From: an uncultured Lachnobacterium sp.
Lineage (GTDB): Bacteria > Bacillota > Clostridia > Lachnospirales > Lachnospiraceae
Length of the DNA: 64,000 nucleotides
Assembly: GCA_900550545.1 (NCBI GenBank)
Contig: URSS01000001.1
Location: forward strand, 62,001-126,000
Direction of reading: 5' to 3'
Numbering within the stretch: position 1 is the stretch's first letter; the number at the start of each line of letters is the position of its first letter. Below, piece after piece: positions 27,174-35,737 of the stretch. The notes beneath the pieces were generated by a model, which worked only from the letters and a program-made list of their open reading frames with translations, searched no databases and was not told where the DNA came from. The translations under genes were made by a program, and so were the position numbers.

Positions 27174-29249
27174 TTATTTTTCCTTTTCTTTTTGCTCAGT
27201 ATAGCCACAATGTTCATCCGCACAGGCAAGTTTGTTTCCTTTTTCCACCATATAGCCACCACAGCGCGGACATTTTTTGTCCACTGGACGACCCCAGCTC
27301 ATAAAGTCACATTCCGGATAATCAATGCAGCCATAGTAACGACGTCCTTTTTTTGTCATTTTAATCACAACATCCTTACCACACTTTGGACATGCAACGC
27401 CAATTTTCTCATAATATGGCTTGGTATTACGACACTCTGGAAATCCCGGACATGCGAGGAACTTTCCATGTGGACCATATTTAATGACCATGTTACGGCC
27501 ACAAACTTCACAGATTTCATCCGTCACTTCATCTTCGATTGTGATTTTTTCCAATTCTTCCTCTGCTGCCTGCACGGCCTTCTCCAGATCCGGATAGAAA
27601 TTAGCCACTACCGTCTTCCATGGAACGGCACCTTCTGCGACACTATCCAGAAGTGACTCCATATTAGCCGTAAAATGTTCATCCACAATGGTAGGGAATG
27701 ATTCTTTCATAATAGAATTTACTACTTCTCCAATTTCGGTCACATACAGATTCTTATTTTCCTTTGTAATATAACGGCGGGCAATAATCGTTGTGATTGT
27801 TGGAGAATACGTACTCGGACGTCCAATACCAAGTTCCTCCAATGTCTTAACGAGTGATGCCTCTGTATAATGTGCTGGTGGCTGCGTAAAATGCTGCTTT
27901 GGGTCATACTCTACAAGAGAAAGCTTTGTATCTTTGTCCAGTGATTTCAAAAGCACCTGTTTTTCTGCTTTTTCATCGTCTGCTTCTGTGTACACTGCCA
28001 TAAAGCCATCAAAAGTGACCCTGGAAGTTGATACACGGAAATGATAATCGCCCACACCGATATTTACGGTTGTTGTCTCATAAACTGCATTTGCCATACG
28101 GCTGGCTGCAAAGCGTTTCCAGATCAGCTGATATAAACGGAACTGGTCACGACTTAACGACTCTTTGATTTCTGAAGGAATCCGGTTAATATCAGTAGGT
28201 CGGATTGCCTCGTGCGCATCCTGAATCTTGGCATTGGATTTCTTGCCTGTCTCTCCTGCGGAAACATATGAATCTCCGTAAGTTTCTTCAACAAAAGTTC
28301 TTGCAGCTGCATCTGCTTCTTCAGAAATACGGACGGAATCGGTACGCAGGTATGTAATAATACCTACCGTACCCTGTCCTTTGATATCCACGCCTTCATA
28401 TAACTGCTGCGCAATCCGCATCGTCTTTGAAATCGGGAAATTCAACGCTTTCGAAGCTTCCTGCTGCAATGTACTCGTTGTAAATGGAAGCGGAGCCTTC
28501 TTTGTACGCTCTCCTTTTTTAATATCGGTAACGTTAAAGTCTTTATCTTTGAGTTCTGCTAAAACAGCATCCATCTGTTCCTTGGAAGTAATCTCGATCT
28601 TCTCACCGTTTTTATCCATCAGTTTTGCAATAATCGGTTTCTTTTCTCCTTCCGGAAGAAGGCTTGCCTCCAATGACCAGTACTCTTCTGGAATAAATGC
28701 ATTAATTTCTTCTTCACGATCACATACGATACGAAGAGCCACCGACTGCACACGTCCGGCACTTAAACCTCTTTTTACTTTTGCCCAGAGAAGCGGGCTG
28801 ATCCGGTAACCTACCATACGGTCAAGCATTCTTCGCGCCTGCTGTGCATCCACCAGATCCATATCGATTTCTCTTGGATTTTTCAAAGATGTCTTGACTG
28901 CGCTTTTTGTAATCTCGTTGAAACTGATACGGCTCACATCCTTGTCATCGAGCTTAAGAGCCTTTGTAAGATGCCATGAAATTGCTTCCCCTTCACGGTC
29001 CGGGTCAGTTGCGAGATATATTTTATCTGCTTTTTTTACTTCTTTACGCAATTTTGCAAGGATTTCGCCTTTTCCACGGATTGTAATATATTTGGGTTCA
29101 AAATCATTTTCCGGACTAAATCCAAGCTGACTTTTTGGCAAATCACGGACATGTCCGTTTGATGCCATTACTTCATAATTTTTTCCAAGAAACTTTTTAA
29201 TTGTTTTTACTTTTGCAGGTGACTCTACGATTACCAGATACTTTGCCAT
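27174..29249 (-). CDS. topA: DNA topoisomerase I TopA
   Basis: This type IA topoisomerase relaxes negative supercoils. The 691-aa protein has the TOPRIM domain (YLVIVESPAKVKTIKKFLG; ATDPDREGEAI), the active-site Tyr300 in GIITYLRTDS, and three C-terminal four-Cys zinc ribbons (CEVCG...CPGFPEC, CPKCG...CIDYPEC, CPRCG...CADEHC). Length and domain order are standard for Firmicutes. Confidence 0.98.
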   Translation of the reverse strand: MAKYLVIVESPAKVKTIKKFLGKNYEVMASNGHVRDLPKSQLGFSPENDFEPKYITIRGKGEILAKLRKEVKKADKIYLATDPDREGEAISWHLTKALKLDDKDVSRISFNEITKSAVKTSLKNPREIDMDLVDAQQARRMLDRMVGYRISPLLWAKVKRGLSAGRVQSVALRIVCDREEEINAFIPEEYWSLEASLLPEGEKKPIIAKLMDKNGEKIEITSKEQMDAVLAELKDKDFNVTDIKKGERTKKAPLPFTTSTLQQEASKALNFPISKTMRIAQQLYEGVDIKGQGTVGIITYLRTDSVRISEEADAAARTFVEETYGDSYVSAGETGKKSNAKIQDAHEAIRPTDINRIPSEIKESLSRDQFRLYQLIWKRFAASRMANAVYETTTVNIGVGDYHFRVSTSRVTFDGFMAVYTEADDEKAEKQVLLKSLDKDTKLSLVEYDPKQHFTQPPAHYTEASLVKTLEELGIGRPSTYSPTITTIIARRYITKENKNLYVTEIGEVVNSIMKESFPTIVDEHFTANMESLLDSVAEGAVPWKTVVANFYPDLEKAVQAAEEELEKITIEDEVTDEICEVCGRNMVIKYGPHGKFLACPGFPECRNTKPYYEKIGVACPKCGKDVVIKMTKKGRRYYGCIDYPECDFMSWGRPVDKKCPRCGGYMVEKGNKLACADEHCGYTEQKEKEK

Positions 29250-29278
29250 CAGAATATGCTCCTTTATGCTATGCTAGA

Positions 29279-30358
29279 TCAAATATTTTTTATATAATAA
29301 TTGGGAATATTTTCTTTGATAAATCCTTTATTTTCCAGTCTTTCCAGAATATCCAAAAGCTGACTCAATGTATAAGGACTCCGTTCAACCATTGTTCCAA
29401 CCCCCAACGGATGAAAATCGAATAAACTATACACCAACGATTCGTCTTTTTCAAGCAGATTTTTTTTAAAGTCCATTTGCTCCATACAAAAAGCACTGTC
29501 TAATTCCATTGTTTTCAGAAAATCATCAATATTATGCAATACACCTGCCCCCTGCTGAATCAGACTGTTGCATCCCTGACTCAGTTCATCGGTAATTCTT
29601 CCCGGCAATGCATAAACTTCCCGCCCCTGTTCCATCGCATAATCCGCAGTAATGAGAGAACCACTTTTTAGTCTTGCCTCTATAACGACCGTATAGTCTG
29701 CAAGTCCTGCAATGATGCGGTTTCTCTGTGGAAAATAAGCAGGAAGAGGCGGTGTATGTAATGCATATTCAGAAAGAATTCCTCCACACATTGTAATTTT
29801 TTCATACAAACGCTGATTCGACTTCGGATAACACACATCCACTCCACAACCAAGCACCGCATATGTGTCGCCTTTTCCATCCAATGCTCCAAAATGACTA
29901 TCCGTGTCAATGCCGAGTGCCATCCCGCTGATTACATCCACTTTTGCCTCTGCCAGTCTCTTTGCAAGTTTTCCTGCAACCTGGCTTCCATATGCACTTC
30001 TTCCACGCGCCCCGACAATGGCAACTCTCTTCCTGCTTTCATCCGGAAGTTTACCCACGTAATACAGTGCGTATGGTGCATGCGCAATGATTTTAAGTTT
30101 TTCCGGATACGCATCATCTTCCCATGACACAAATCCTGCACCACTCTCCATCAGTTCCTGCCACTTCTGCTGTAAATTCCAATTTTTCCTGCTTAAGATA
30201 ATCGATTGCGCATCTTTTTGAGACAAGCCGGTCATTTTTTCTATTGCCCGGTCACTGAGCATATACAATTCCTCTGCACAGCTGCAGTTTCTATATATAA
30301 ATTCGTATTTCGAGGGAGTCATTCCCGGAATATTAGCCAGCCAATATCGATACATCAT
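29279..30358 (-). CDS. dprA: DNA processing protein DprA
   Basis: DprA loads RecA on incoming single-stranded DNA during transformation. A Rossmann fold is evident from KRVAIVGARGRSAYG, ISGMALGIDTDSHFGAL, YAVLGCGVDVCYP and YFPQRNRIIAGL. A SAM-like N-terminus and a winged-helix C-terminus (LSQLLDILERLENKGFI) frame it. ATG 30358 overlaps the comM stop and has GGGGAGG just upstream; the adjacent ATG 30355 is equally possible. Confidence 0.95.
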   Translation of the reverse strand: MMYRYWLANIPGMTPSKYEFIYRNCSCAEELYMLSDRAIEKMTGLSQKDAQSIILSRKNWNLQQKWQELMESGAGFVSWEDDAYPEKLKIIAHAPYALYYVGKLPDESRKRVAIVGARGRSAYGSQVAGKLAKRLAEAKVDVISGMALGIDTDSHFGALDGKGDTYAVLGCGVDVCYPKSNQRLYEKITMCGGILSEYALHTPPLPAYFPQRNRIIAGLADYTVVIEARLKSGSLITADYAMEQGREVYALPGRITDELSQGCNSLIQQGAGVLHNIDDFLKTMELDSAFCMEQMDFKKNLLEKDESLVYSLFDFHPLGVGTMVERSPYTLSQLLDILERLENKGFIKENIPNYYIKNI

Positions 30359-31881
30359 ACACCTCCCCAAATTTTTTCATCCATGCTCCGGTAACAGACA
30401 GCTTCCTGAAGATCAGTGATTCCGATTTTATCCGCCTTACGCATATCTGCAATTGTCCGTGCTACCCGTAAAATTTTATGATAGGTCCGCGCTGTCAACG
30501 ACATTTTTTCATATATTTTTTGCATATATAGTTTTTCTTCTTTTTCCAGCGGACAAAATTCTGAAAGCCGGGATGCCGGAATTCTACTGTTGTGACGAAA
30601 CTTCTCCTGCGCAAACCGTTGCATCTGTATCTGATGACAAGCATATACTCTTTTCTGTATTTGTGCAGAGCTCTCATTTTTTCCCTTTTCCATCAATTCC
30701 GTAAAACTTACCATCGGTGCCTCCACGCACAAATCCATCCGATCAATTAATGGTTGGGAAATTTTGTCAAAATGCCTTTTTAAAGAGGCCTGCGAACAGC
30801 GACATTTCTGCATGTTCGGATAATATCCACAATTGCAGGGATTCATCGATGCCAGCAACAAAAAATCTGCCGGATAGCAAATGTTTCCACGCGCCCGTGT
30901 AATCCGGATTTCCTGTTCTTCCAATGGCTGGCGTAAAATTTCGATCGTCGTCTTATCAAACTCTGTCAACTCATCTAAAAAAAGCACACCATTATGCGCC
31001 AGTGAAATTTCTCCGGGTTTCGGAAAAAGTCCGCCACCGGCAAGCCCCGCTTTCGTAATAGTATGATGCGGATTGCGAAATGGGCGCTTTTCAATCAATG
31101 TCTGACTATTAGAAAGCAATCCACAAATACTGTAAATCTTGGAAACTTCCAATTGCTCGTCCTTTTCCAACGGTGGCAGAATCGTTGCCATCCGTTCCGA
31201 AATCATGGTTTTTCCAGACCCCGGTGGTCCAACCATCAGCATATTGTGCATGCCACTTGCTGCAATCTCCGCTGCACGTTTTAAAAAAGCCTGTCCGTTG
31301 ACTTCCGCAAAATCAACTTCTGATATTTTATTCTGTATATCTGCCAACTGCATTTCCGGATTTTCATATTCGGTTGTCTGTAAAAAATGAATAACATCCA
31401 TAAGTTTGTCAAACCCAAGCACTTCTGCCTGTTCCACCAGTTTCCCTTCCGCAAGATTTGCAGCTGGGACAACAAAATGGCTATAGCCCGCTTTCTGTCC
31501 ATCTGAAACGATTGGCAACACTCCACTTACACCCAAAAGCTGTCCGTTCAAATTCAATTCTCCTGTAAACATCACATTCTGCGTGTGCTTCATAGGTATT
31601 TCTCCCATTGCGACCAGGAGCGCAATGGCAATTGGGAGATCAAACCCTGTTCCGCTTTTTCTTATATTTGCCGGCGACAGATTGATTGTAATCCTTTTTG
31701 CGGGCAAACAAAATCCGCAATTGTGCAAAGCTGTCCGCACACGTTCTCTTGCTTCCTTCACTTCCGAAGAAAGATAACCGACCATATCAAAAGCCGGCAT
31801 TCCTGTACTGATATCTACTTCCACCTTCACCAGAACCGCCTCTATTCCGCTGAGCATGGATGTCATGACCGTACTATACAT
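30355..31881 (-). CDS. comM: Mg-chelatase-like AAA+ ATPase ComM (YifB)
   Basis: ComM/YifB helicases promote branch migration in natural transformation. The protein has a Lon-S5-like N-terminal domain (TINLSPANIRKSGTGFDLPI), a AAA+ core with Walker A MVGPPGSGKTMISERM and Walker B GVLFLDELTEFD, a Cys cluster MNPCNCGYYPNMQKCRCS, and a C-terminal Mg-chelatase domain. The frame opens at 31956, but ATG 31881 with GAGGTG upstream starts MYSTVMTSMLSGIEA as in homologues (508 aa). Confidence 0.95.
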   Translation of the reverse strand: MYSTVMTSMLSGIEAVLVKVEVDISTGMPAFDMVGYLSSEVKEARERVRTALHNCGFCLPAKRITINLSPANIRKSGTGFDLPIAIALLVAMGEIPMKHTQNVMFTGELNLNGQLLGVSGVLPIVSDGQKAGYSHFVVPAANLAEGKLVEQAEVLGFDKLMDVIHFLQTTEYENPEMQLADIQNKISEVDFAEVNGQAFLKRAAEIAASGMHNMLMVGPPGSGKTMISERMATILPPLEKDEQLEVSKIYSICGLLSNSQTLIEKRPFRNPHHTITKAGLAGGGLFPKPGEISLAHNGVLFLDELTEFDKTTIEILRQPLEEQEIRITRARGNICYPADFLLLASMNPCNCGYYPNMQKCRCSQASLKRHFDKISQPLIDRMDLCVEAPMVSFTELMEKGKNESSAQIQKRVYACHQIQMQRFAQEKFRHNSRIPASRLSEFCPLEKEEKLYMQKIYEKMSLTARTYHKILRVARTIADMRKADKIGITDLQEAVCYRSMDEKIWGGV

Positions 31882-31927
31882 ATACACCTCTATTCCAACA
31901 TGGGAAAAGCGCATAGATTTATGCATG

Positions 31928-31967
31928 AAAAAAGATGAATTTATATTACCATACAATTCATCTTTTT
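31928..31967 (-). terminator. Intrinsic terminator after sigK
   Basis: A long A/T-rich stem AAAAAGATGAATT/AATTCATCTTTTT (arms 31929-31941 and 31955-31967) with A- and T-runs at both ends lies between sigK and comM. It could act in both directions. Confidence 0.8.
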
Positions 31968-31984
31968 ACACCTGTTATTTTCAT

Positions 31985-32608
31985 TTATTCACAAATTATT
32001 TTTTTCAGTTTATTCAACGCCTTCTTTTCAATACGCGAAACATACGATCTGGATATACCAAGTTCTTTTGCAATCTCTCGCTGCGTCATTTCCTTTGTTC
32101 CATCCATCCCATAACGTTTCTTTACAATATACAGTTCCCGTTTCGTCAAAACACGCTTCATATTCTGATTTATTTTTACAATCTGTTCCTTTTTTTCTAC
32201 ATCATCCACCACATTGCGGTCATGAAATTCCAATACATCTAAAAGCTGAATCTGATTCCCCTCTTTATCGACTCCGATTGGTTCAAACAAAGACACTTCT
32301 CCTCTGTATTTTCTCTTATTGCGAAAATACATCAGCATTTCGTTATCAATGCATCGAATCGCGTAGGTAGCAAACCTGCTTCCATAATCGTGTTTAAAAC
32401 TGTTTACTGCTTTTAGCAAACCAATTGTTCCAATGGATATAAGATCCTCCGTATCTTCCTCTGAATTCACGTATTTTTTTGCCACATGGGCAACAAGGCG
32501 CATATTGTGTAAAATCAGTTCTTCCTTCGCCATCCGATCCCCGTTTTTCAGGCGGTTCAGGCAGTCAGCTTCCTCCTCCGGTGACAGTGGAATCAAAAAT
32601 GTTTTCAC
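31985..32608 (-). CDS. sigK: Sporulation sigma factor, SigK type (uninterrupted)
   Basis: This sigma-70-family factor closely resembles mother-cell sigma-K: LRLVAHVAKKY-type region 2.1 (MRLVAHVAKKYVN), EDTEDLISIGTIGLLKAV, FATYAIRCIDNEMLMYFR and the region 4 helix TQREIAKELGISRSYVSRIE. The 207-aa protein starts MKTFLIPLSPEEE and lacks the hydrophobic pro-sequence of Bacillus pro-sigma-K. The gene is intact, with no skin-type element. It could in principle be another sporulation sigma (SigE/SigG), but the region 2 and 4 sequences fit SigK best. Confidence 0.85.
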   Translation of the reverse strand: MKTFLIPLSPEEEADCLNRLKNGDRMAKEELILHNMRLVAHVAKKYVNSEEDTEDLISIGTIGLLKAVNSFKHDYGSRFATYAIRCIDNEMLMYFRNKRKYRGEVSLFEPIGVDKEGNQIQLLDVLEFHDRNVVDDVEKKEQIVKINQNMKRVLTKRELYIVKKRYGMDGTKEMTQREIAKELGISRSYVSRIEKKALNKLKKIICE

Positions 32609-32636
32609 TTAGCACCTTTTTTCATCGCTTTCTATC

Positions 32637-32644
32637 ATTGTATG
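32637..32644 (-). promoter_or_regulatory. Candidate sigma-E/sigma-K -10 box upstream of sigK
   Basis: The minus strand carries CATACAAT 29 nt before the sigK start, a match to the -10 of mother-cell sigma-E promoters. No convincing -35 was found at 13-15 bp, so this is only a candidate. Confidence 0.35.
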
Positions 32645-32674
32645 TTGCCAACTGCGATTACGTGCCTTTCCCAT

Positions 32675-32720
32675 AAAAAACGGACAAGGCATTGCTACTG
32701 CAATGCCTCGGTTCTTTTTT
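32675..32720. terminator. Bidirectional terminator at the end of the DUF5662 gene
   Basis: GGCATTGC/GCAATGCC (32688-32695 and 32700-32707) with a TACT loop is flanked by AAAAAA and TTTTTT. The stop codon of the minus-strand gene lies at the loop. Confidence 0.85.
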
Positions 32721-33294
32721 CCAGTTCTTCTTTTTCGTATGGAACTTTTCCTTTTAACAACTCATATTTCACAAAAGAAAAGGTCTCTTTTTCGCCTTTA
32801 ACTGCTAACATTTTAAGCAGATAATATAAAAGTGCCTCTGTATCTTCATGAATCAGATAATGTCCTCTTCCATGCTCAAAATATTCGATTGGACTTCGAT
32901 CGGTATATTTTTCCCTCTGATAATTTTTCGATGCACTGATACGGTCAATGAACATCTCTGCCACATAGCGAATAGGCATTTTCATTCCTGTCATGCCGCC
33001 ATGCTCTTTTCCATGATCCTTCTCTGCCGCATAATCAATCCAGTATTCCATATGATGCTTATTTCTGCCCTTATGATGCAGCCAGGCAGAAGAATATCCC
33101 TTATCTTCTCGCTCCGCGTTATTCGGACTCATATACCCTTTATAATACTTACATCCTACCAAAAATTCCGTGGGAAAATATTTTGACAGGTCATGCAACA
33201 ATCCCTGTCGGTACAATCCCACTTTAAAGCATCCCACAAGCACCAGATTTTTATGTTTTGTAATCGTGCAAAAATGTTTCCACGCCTTTATCAT
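32695..33294 (-). CDS. DUF5662 family protein
   Basis: This 199-aa soluble protein has the pattern of the DUF5662 family as I recall it: RQGLLHDLSKYFPTEF and LHHKGRNKHHMEYWIDY, with His/Asp clusters (HDLSK, HH, NxHH) that suggest a metal-binding, HD-like helical fold. No function is established. It overlaps the end of the GH13-like gene by 4 nt (ATGA), so both are likely co-transcribed. Confidence 0.75.
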   Translation of the reverse strand: MIKAWKHFCTITKHKNLVLVGCFKVGLYRQGLLHDLSKYFPTEFLVGCKYYKGYMSPNNAEREDKGYSSAWLHHKGRNKHHMEYWIDYAAEKDHGKEHGGMTGMKMPIRYVAEMFIDRISASKNYQREKYTDRSPIEYFEHGRGHYLIHEDTEALLYYLLKMLAVKGEKETFSFVKYELLKGKVPYEKEELEKRTEALQ

Positions 33295-35201
33295 TTTCTT
33301 TCTTTGCCCTTCCTTTTGCCTTCTTTTGGTTCAGTTTTTCCTACCAATACACAAATAGACTGTGCTTTTAAGACAATATCCCCCCGTTCCTGCAATACCG
33401 GTTTCTCCAAAAATGGCATCTTATCATCGCTTGTATCCAATACAAGATACCAGTGTTTATCTTTTTCCAGTTTCGGCAACGCAAGTGTAGACGCTGCAGA
33501 ATAAAAATTGTATGCTACATACACATCTTCTGTGTATCGCTCATCTGTGGAATAGGCCCCATTGTACATCATTCCCAGTGCCATTCTCCCCTCGGACGGT
33601 TCTAAAATCCACGCACTTTCCCCGTGAAATGACAAATCCGGACTTCCATAGGAACGATAGTCAGAAAATTGAAATGGCATCTCATTGGCAACAATCGGGT
33701 GTTCCCGGCGAAACTGCGCCAACTGCTCTAAAAAGTGAATTTCCCGGCGATGTGTCTTTTCATTCTTCCAATTGACCCAGCCAACCGGATTATCCTGACA
33801 GTATGCATTATTATTTCCCTGCTGGGAATTGCCGATTTCATCGCCGGACCATACAAGTGGAACCCCCTGTGCCAGAAAAAGCATTGCCATACTGTTACGC
33901 CATTTTAATTTGCGCAGCTTGTTGATATAATGCTTTCTTGTCGGTCCTTCTACTCCGTAATTGTTGCTGAAATTCCAACTATTTCCGTCTAAATTATCCT
34001 CGCCATTCGCCTCGTTGTGACGATCGTTATACATAAACAGATCTGCCAATGTAAAACCATTATTGCTGGTTATAAAATTGACAAAACCATACTTATTCCC
34101 CTGCTTGCGCTGCTGATCAATAAATTCCCGCATATTTGCATTAAAATGATTCAGCACACGGCGCGCCGGATACATATATTCTTCTTTATACACATACAGA
34201 TTCTTGTATTTACGCTGAATTGTGCAGATGTTTGCATCGAACCCGGTGTAAAAAATCTTTGTTCGACTGAGCATATTATCCTGTATGATTGCCGTCATCG
34301 GTAGATTCCCACCGAGCAGGTGAAATCCATCCACATGATACTCTCTTACCCAGTAATGCAACGCTTCCATAACAAGATTGTGATCGACATCCTCCGGGAA
34401 AAACATCTCCATAATACATTCCATATGATGATCATGGAGTTTTTTGATCAGTGACTTGTATTCTGCCGAGGCTTCCTTCGGCTTTGAGGCATAAGATGCC
34501 TTCACAGCAAAATAGTTTCCCTCTACATATCCCCAGTAATTTACCTTAGAATCTTCCTTTGGCGCAACCGGTGGCAAAATCCGGTCCTCTTCTTTTGGAT
34601 CCCACTGAATATAATCCGGGAGCTTGGATACCGGCGGAATCATCATCTCTTCGAACTCATATACCGGCATCAGCTCAACCGTCGTAATCCCAAGCTTTTT
34701 TAAATATGAAATTTTATTTTTTAATGCCAGAAATGTTCCTGGAAACCGTCTGCCCATCGCATCCATGGTAAATCCACGCACATGAAGCTTGTACATGACC
34801 ATCTCGCTCCCTGGTATCTCCGGTGCAGTCTCATTTTCCCAGTCAAACGTATCCGTAACAAAAGCCCCACACACTTCATAATCATGCTCTTTACGTGTCT
34901 TATCATTCCAGATATAACGTCCCATAATCGCATGCGCACACGGATCCATCACTTTCTGTCCATTAATCTCAAAATAATATTCTTCATCTTCCAAGGAAAG
35001 ATCCGCAACCGCAATGGAACGCAAAGAACCTACATAATATGCCTGTGGAACTTCAATTCGGTCGACTGTGCCGGTGATCGTATTCGTAAGGACGACATAA
35101 CACTGGTCCTCTTTTTCACCGCAAAAAGTGAAATTGGTCCATTCCTGCTCCTGACATACCCCTAATTTTGCGTAATTTCCTTCTTTTATCTTTGTCTTCA
35201 T
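33291..35201 (-). CDS. GH13 isoamylase/debranching-like protein with degenerate catalytic regions
   Basis: The 636-aa protein has the CBM48-isoamylase layout: N-terminal beta domain (to about 115), a (beta/alpha)8 barrel beginning MYKLHVRGFT (136-145), and a C-terminal beta domain. Barrel landmarks such as YLKKLGITTVELMPVYEFE, NYWGYVEGNYFA, YNDRHNEANGEDNLDG and GVPLVWSGDEIGNSQQGNNN align with glycogen-debranching enzymes. The four catalytic regions do not: region I reads EMFFPED, region II VDGFHLLGGN (normally GFRFD), region III KIFYTGFD (normally AEPWD) and region IV TSNNGFTLAD (normally HDGFT). The nucleophile, acid/base and third Asp therefore appear lost. It may be a glycan-binding or regulatory pseudoenzyme. 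Confidence 0.85.
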   Translation of the reverse strand: MKTKIKEGNYAKLGVCQEQEWTNFTFCGEKEDQCYVVLTNTITGTVDRIEVPQAYYVGSLRSIAVADLSLEDEEYYFEINGQKVMDPCAHAIMGRYIWNDKTRKEHDYEVCGAFVTDTFDWENETAPEIPGSEMVMYKLHVRGFTMDAMGRRFPGTFLALKNKISYLKKLGITTVELMPVYEFEEMMIPPVSKLPDYIQWDPKEEDRILPPVAPKEDSKVNYWGYVEGNYFAVKASYASKPKEASAEYKSLIKKLHDHHMECIMEMFFPEDVDHNLVMEALHYWVREYHVDGFHLLGGNLPMTAIIQDNMLSRTKIFYTGFDANICTIQRKYKNLYVYKEEYMYPARRVLNHFNANMREFIDQQRKQGNKYGFVNFITSNNGFTLADLFMYNDRHNEANGEDNLDGNSWNFSNNYGVEGPTRKHYINKLRKLKWRNSMAMLFLAQGVPLVWSGDEIGNSQQGNNNAYCQDNPVGWVNWKNEKTHRREIHFLEQLAQFRREHPIVANEMPFQFSDYRSYGSPDLSFHGESAWILEPSEGRMALGMMYNGAYSTDERYTEDVYVAYNFYSAASTLALPKLEKDKHWYLVLDTSDDKMPFLEKPVLQERGDIVLKAQSICVLVGKTEPKEGKRKGKERK

Positions 35202-35241
35202 TCTATACCGCCATCTTGTTCTTCTCTAACTGTCTTTGTAA

Positions 35242-35270
35242 ATTATACCTTTTTTCTTTTCCTTTGTATA
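35242..35270 (-). promoter_or_regulatory. Candidate promoter of the GH13-like gene
   Basis: On the minus strand TATACA (35265-35270) and TATAAT (35242-35247) are 17 bp apart, 41 nt before the start. It is divergent from the DUF1292 promoter. The -35 is weak. Confidence 0.5.
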
Positions 35271-35293
35271 TCTTTTTTTCTCTACATTGAGAA

Positions 35294-35322
35294 TTGACAA
35301 GCATTCACACACTCTATATAAT
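35294..35322 (+). promoter_or_regulatory. Consensus sigma-A promoter of the DUF1292 gene
   Basis: TTGACA (35294-35299) and TATAAT (35317-35322) with a 17-bp spacer are a perfect consensus, 38 nt before the ATG. Strong constitutive expression is expected. Confidence 0.9.
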
Positions 35323-35359
35323 GAAAAAAGCAGATTAACCAGGTAGAAAGAGGTACGAT

Positions 35360-35677
35360 ATGGCAACTTTTGAAAAAGTAACCCCTGTAACAGAAGACGA
35401 AGCCGATGATATCCGTGTTACATTAGAGTTGGATGAAGGCGAAGTGGAATGTGAAATTCTCACAATTTTTGAAGCAAACAATCGCGATTACATTGCTTTG
35501 ATGCCCCTTGACAAAAAAGGAGAAGGCACTGGCGACGTATATCTTTATCGTTATGCAGAAGACGAAGAAGGACTTCCGCAGATTGACTTTATCGACAATG
35601 ATGAAGAATATGAAATTGCTGCAGACCGTTTCGACGAAATGCTCGACGAGGATGAATTCGATTCCATGGAGGATTAA
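35360..35677 (+). CDS. DUF1292 family acidic protein (YrzB-like)
   Basis: This 105-aa, very acidic protein (C-terminus DRFDEMLDEDEFDSMED) contains the DUF1292 core: CEILTIFEANNRDYIALMPL and VYLYRYAED. Function is unknown. It is one of very few plus-strand genes here, with its own consensus promoter, an AGAGGT SD and a terminator directly after the stop. Confidence 0.88.
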   Translation: MATFEKVTPVTEDEADDIRVTLELDEGEVECEILTIFEANNRDYIALMPLDKKGEGTGDVYLYRYAEDEEGLPQIDFIDNDEEYEIAADRFDEMLDEDEFDSMED

Positions 35678-35681
35678 AGCA

Positions 35682-35727
35682 AAAAGCTTTCGTACATGCT
35701 GAACACACAGCTATACGAAGGCTTTTT
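35682..35727. terminator. Convergent terminator between DUF1292 gene and helicase gene
   Basis: AAAAAGCTTTCGTA and TACGAAGGCTTTTTT form a long stem (one bulge) with an inner GCTG/CAGC pair. A- and T-runs at both ends allow termination from both convergent genes. Confidence 0.8.
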
Positions 35728-35737
35728 TGATATCCAC

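Noticed and set aside
31985..32608. Skin-like interruption of sigK
   Set aside because: The reading frame is complete from region 2 to region 4 with no break.
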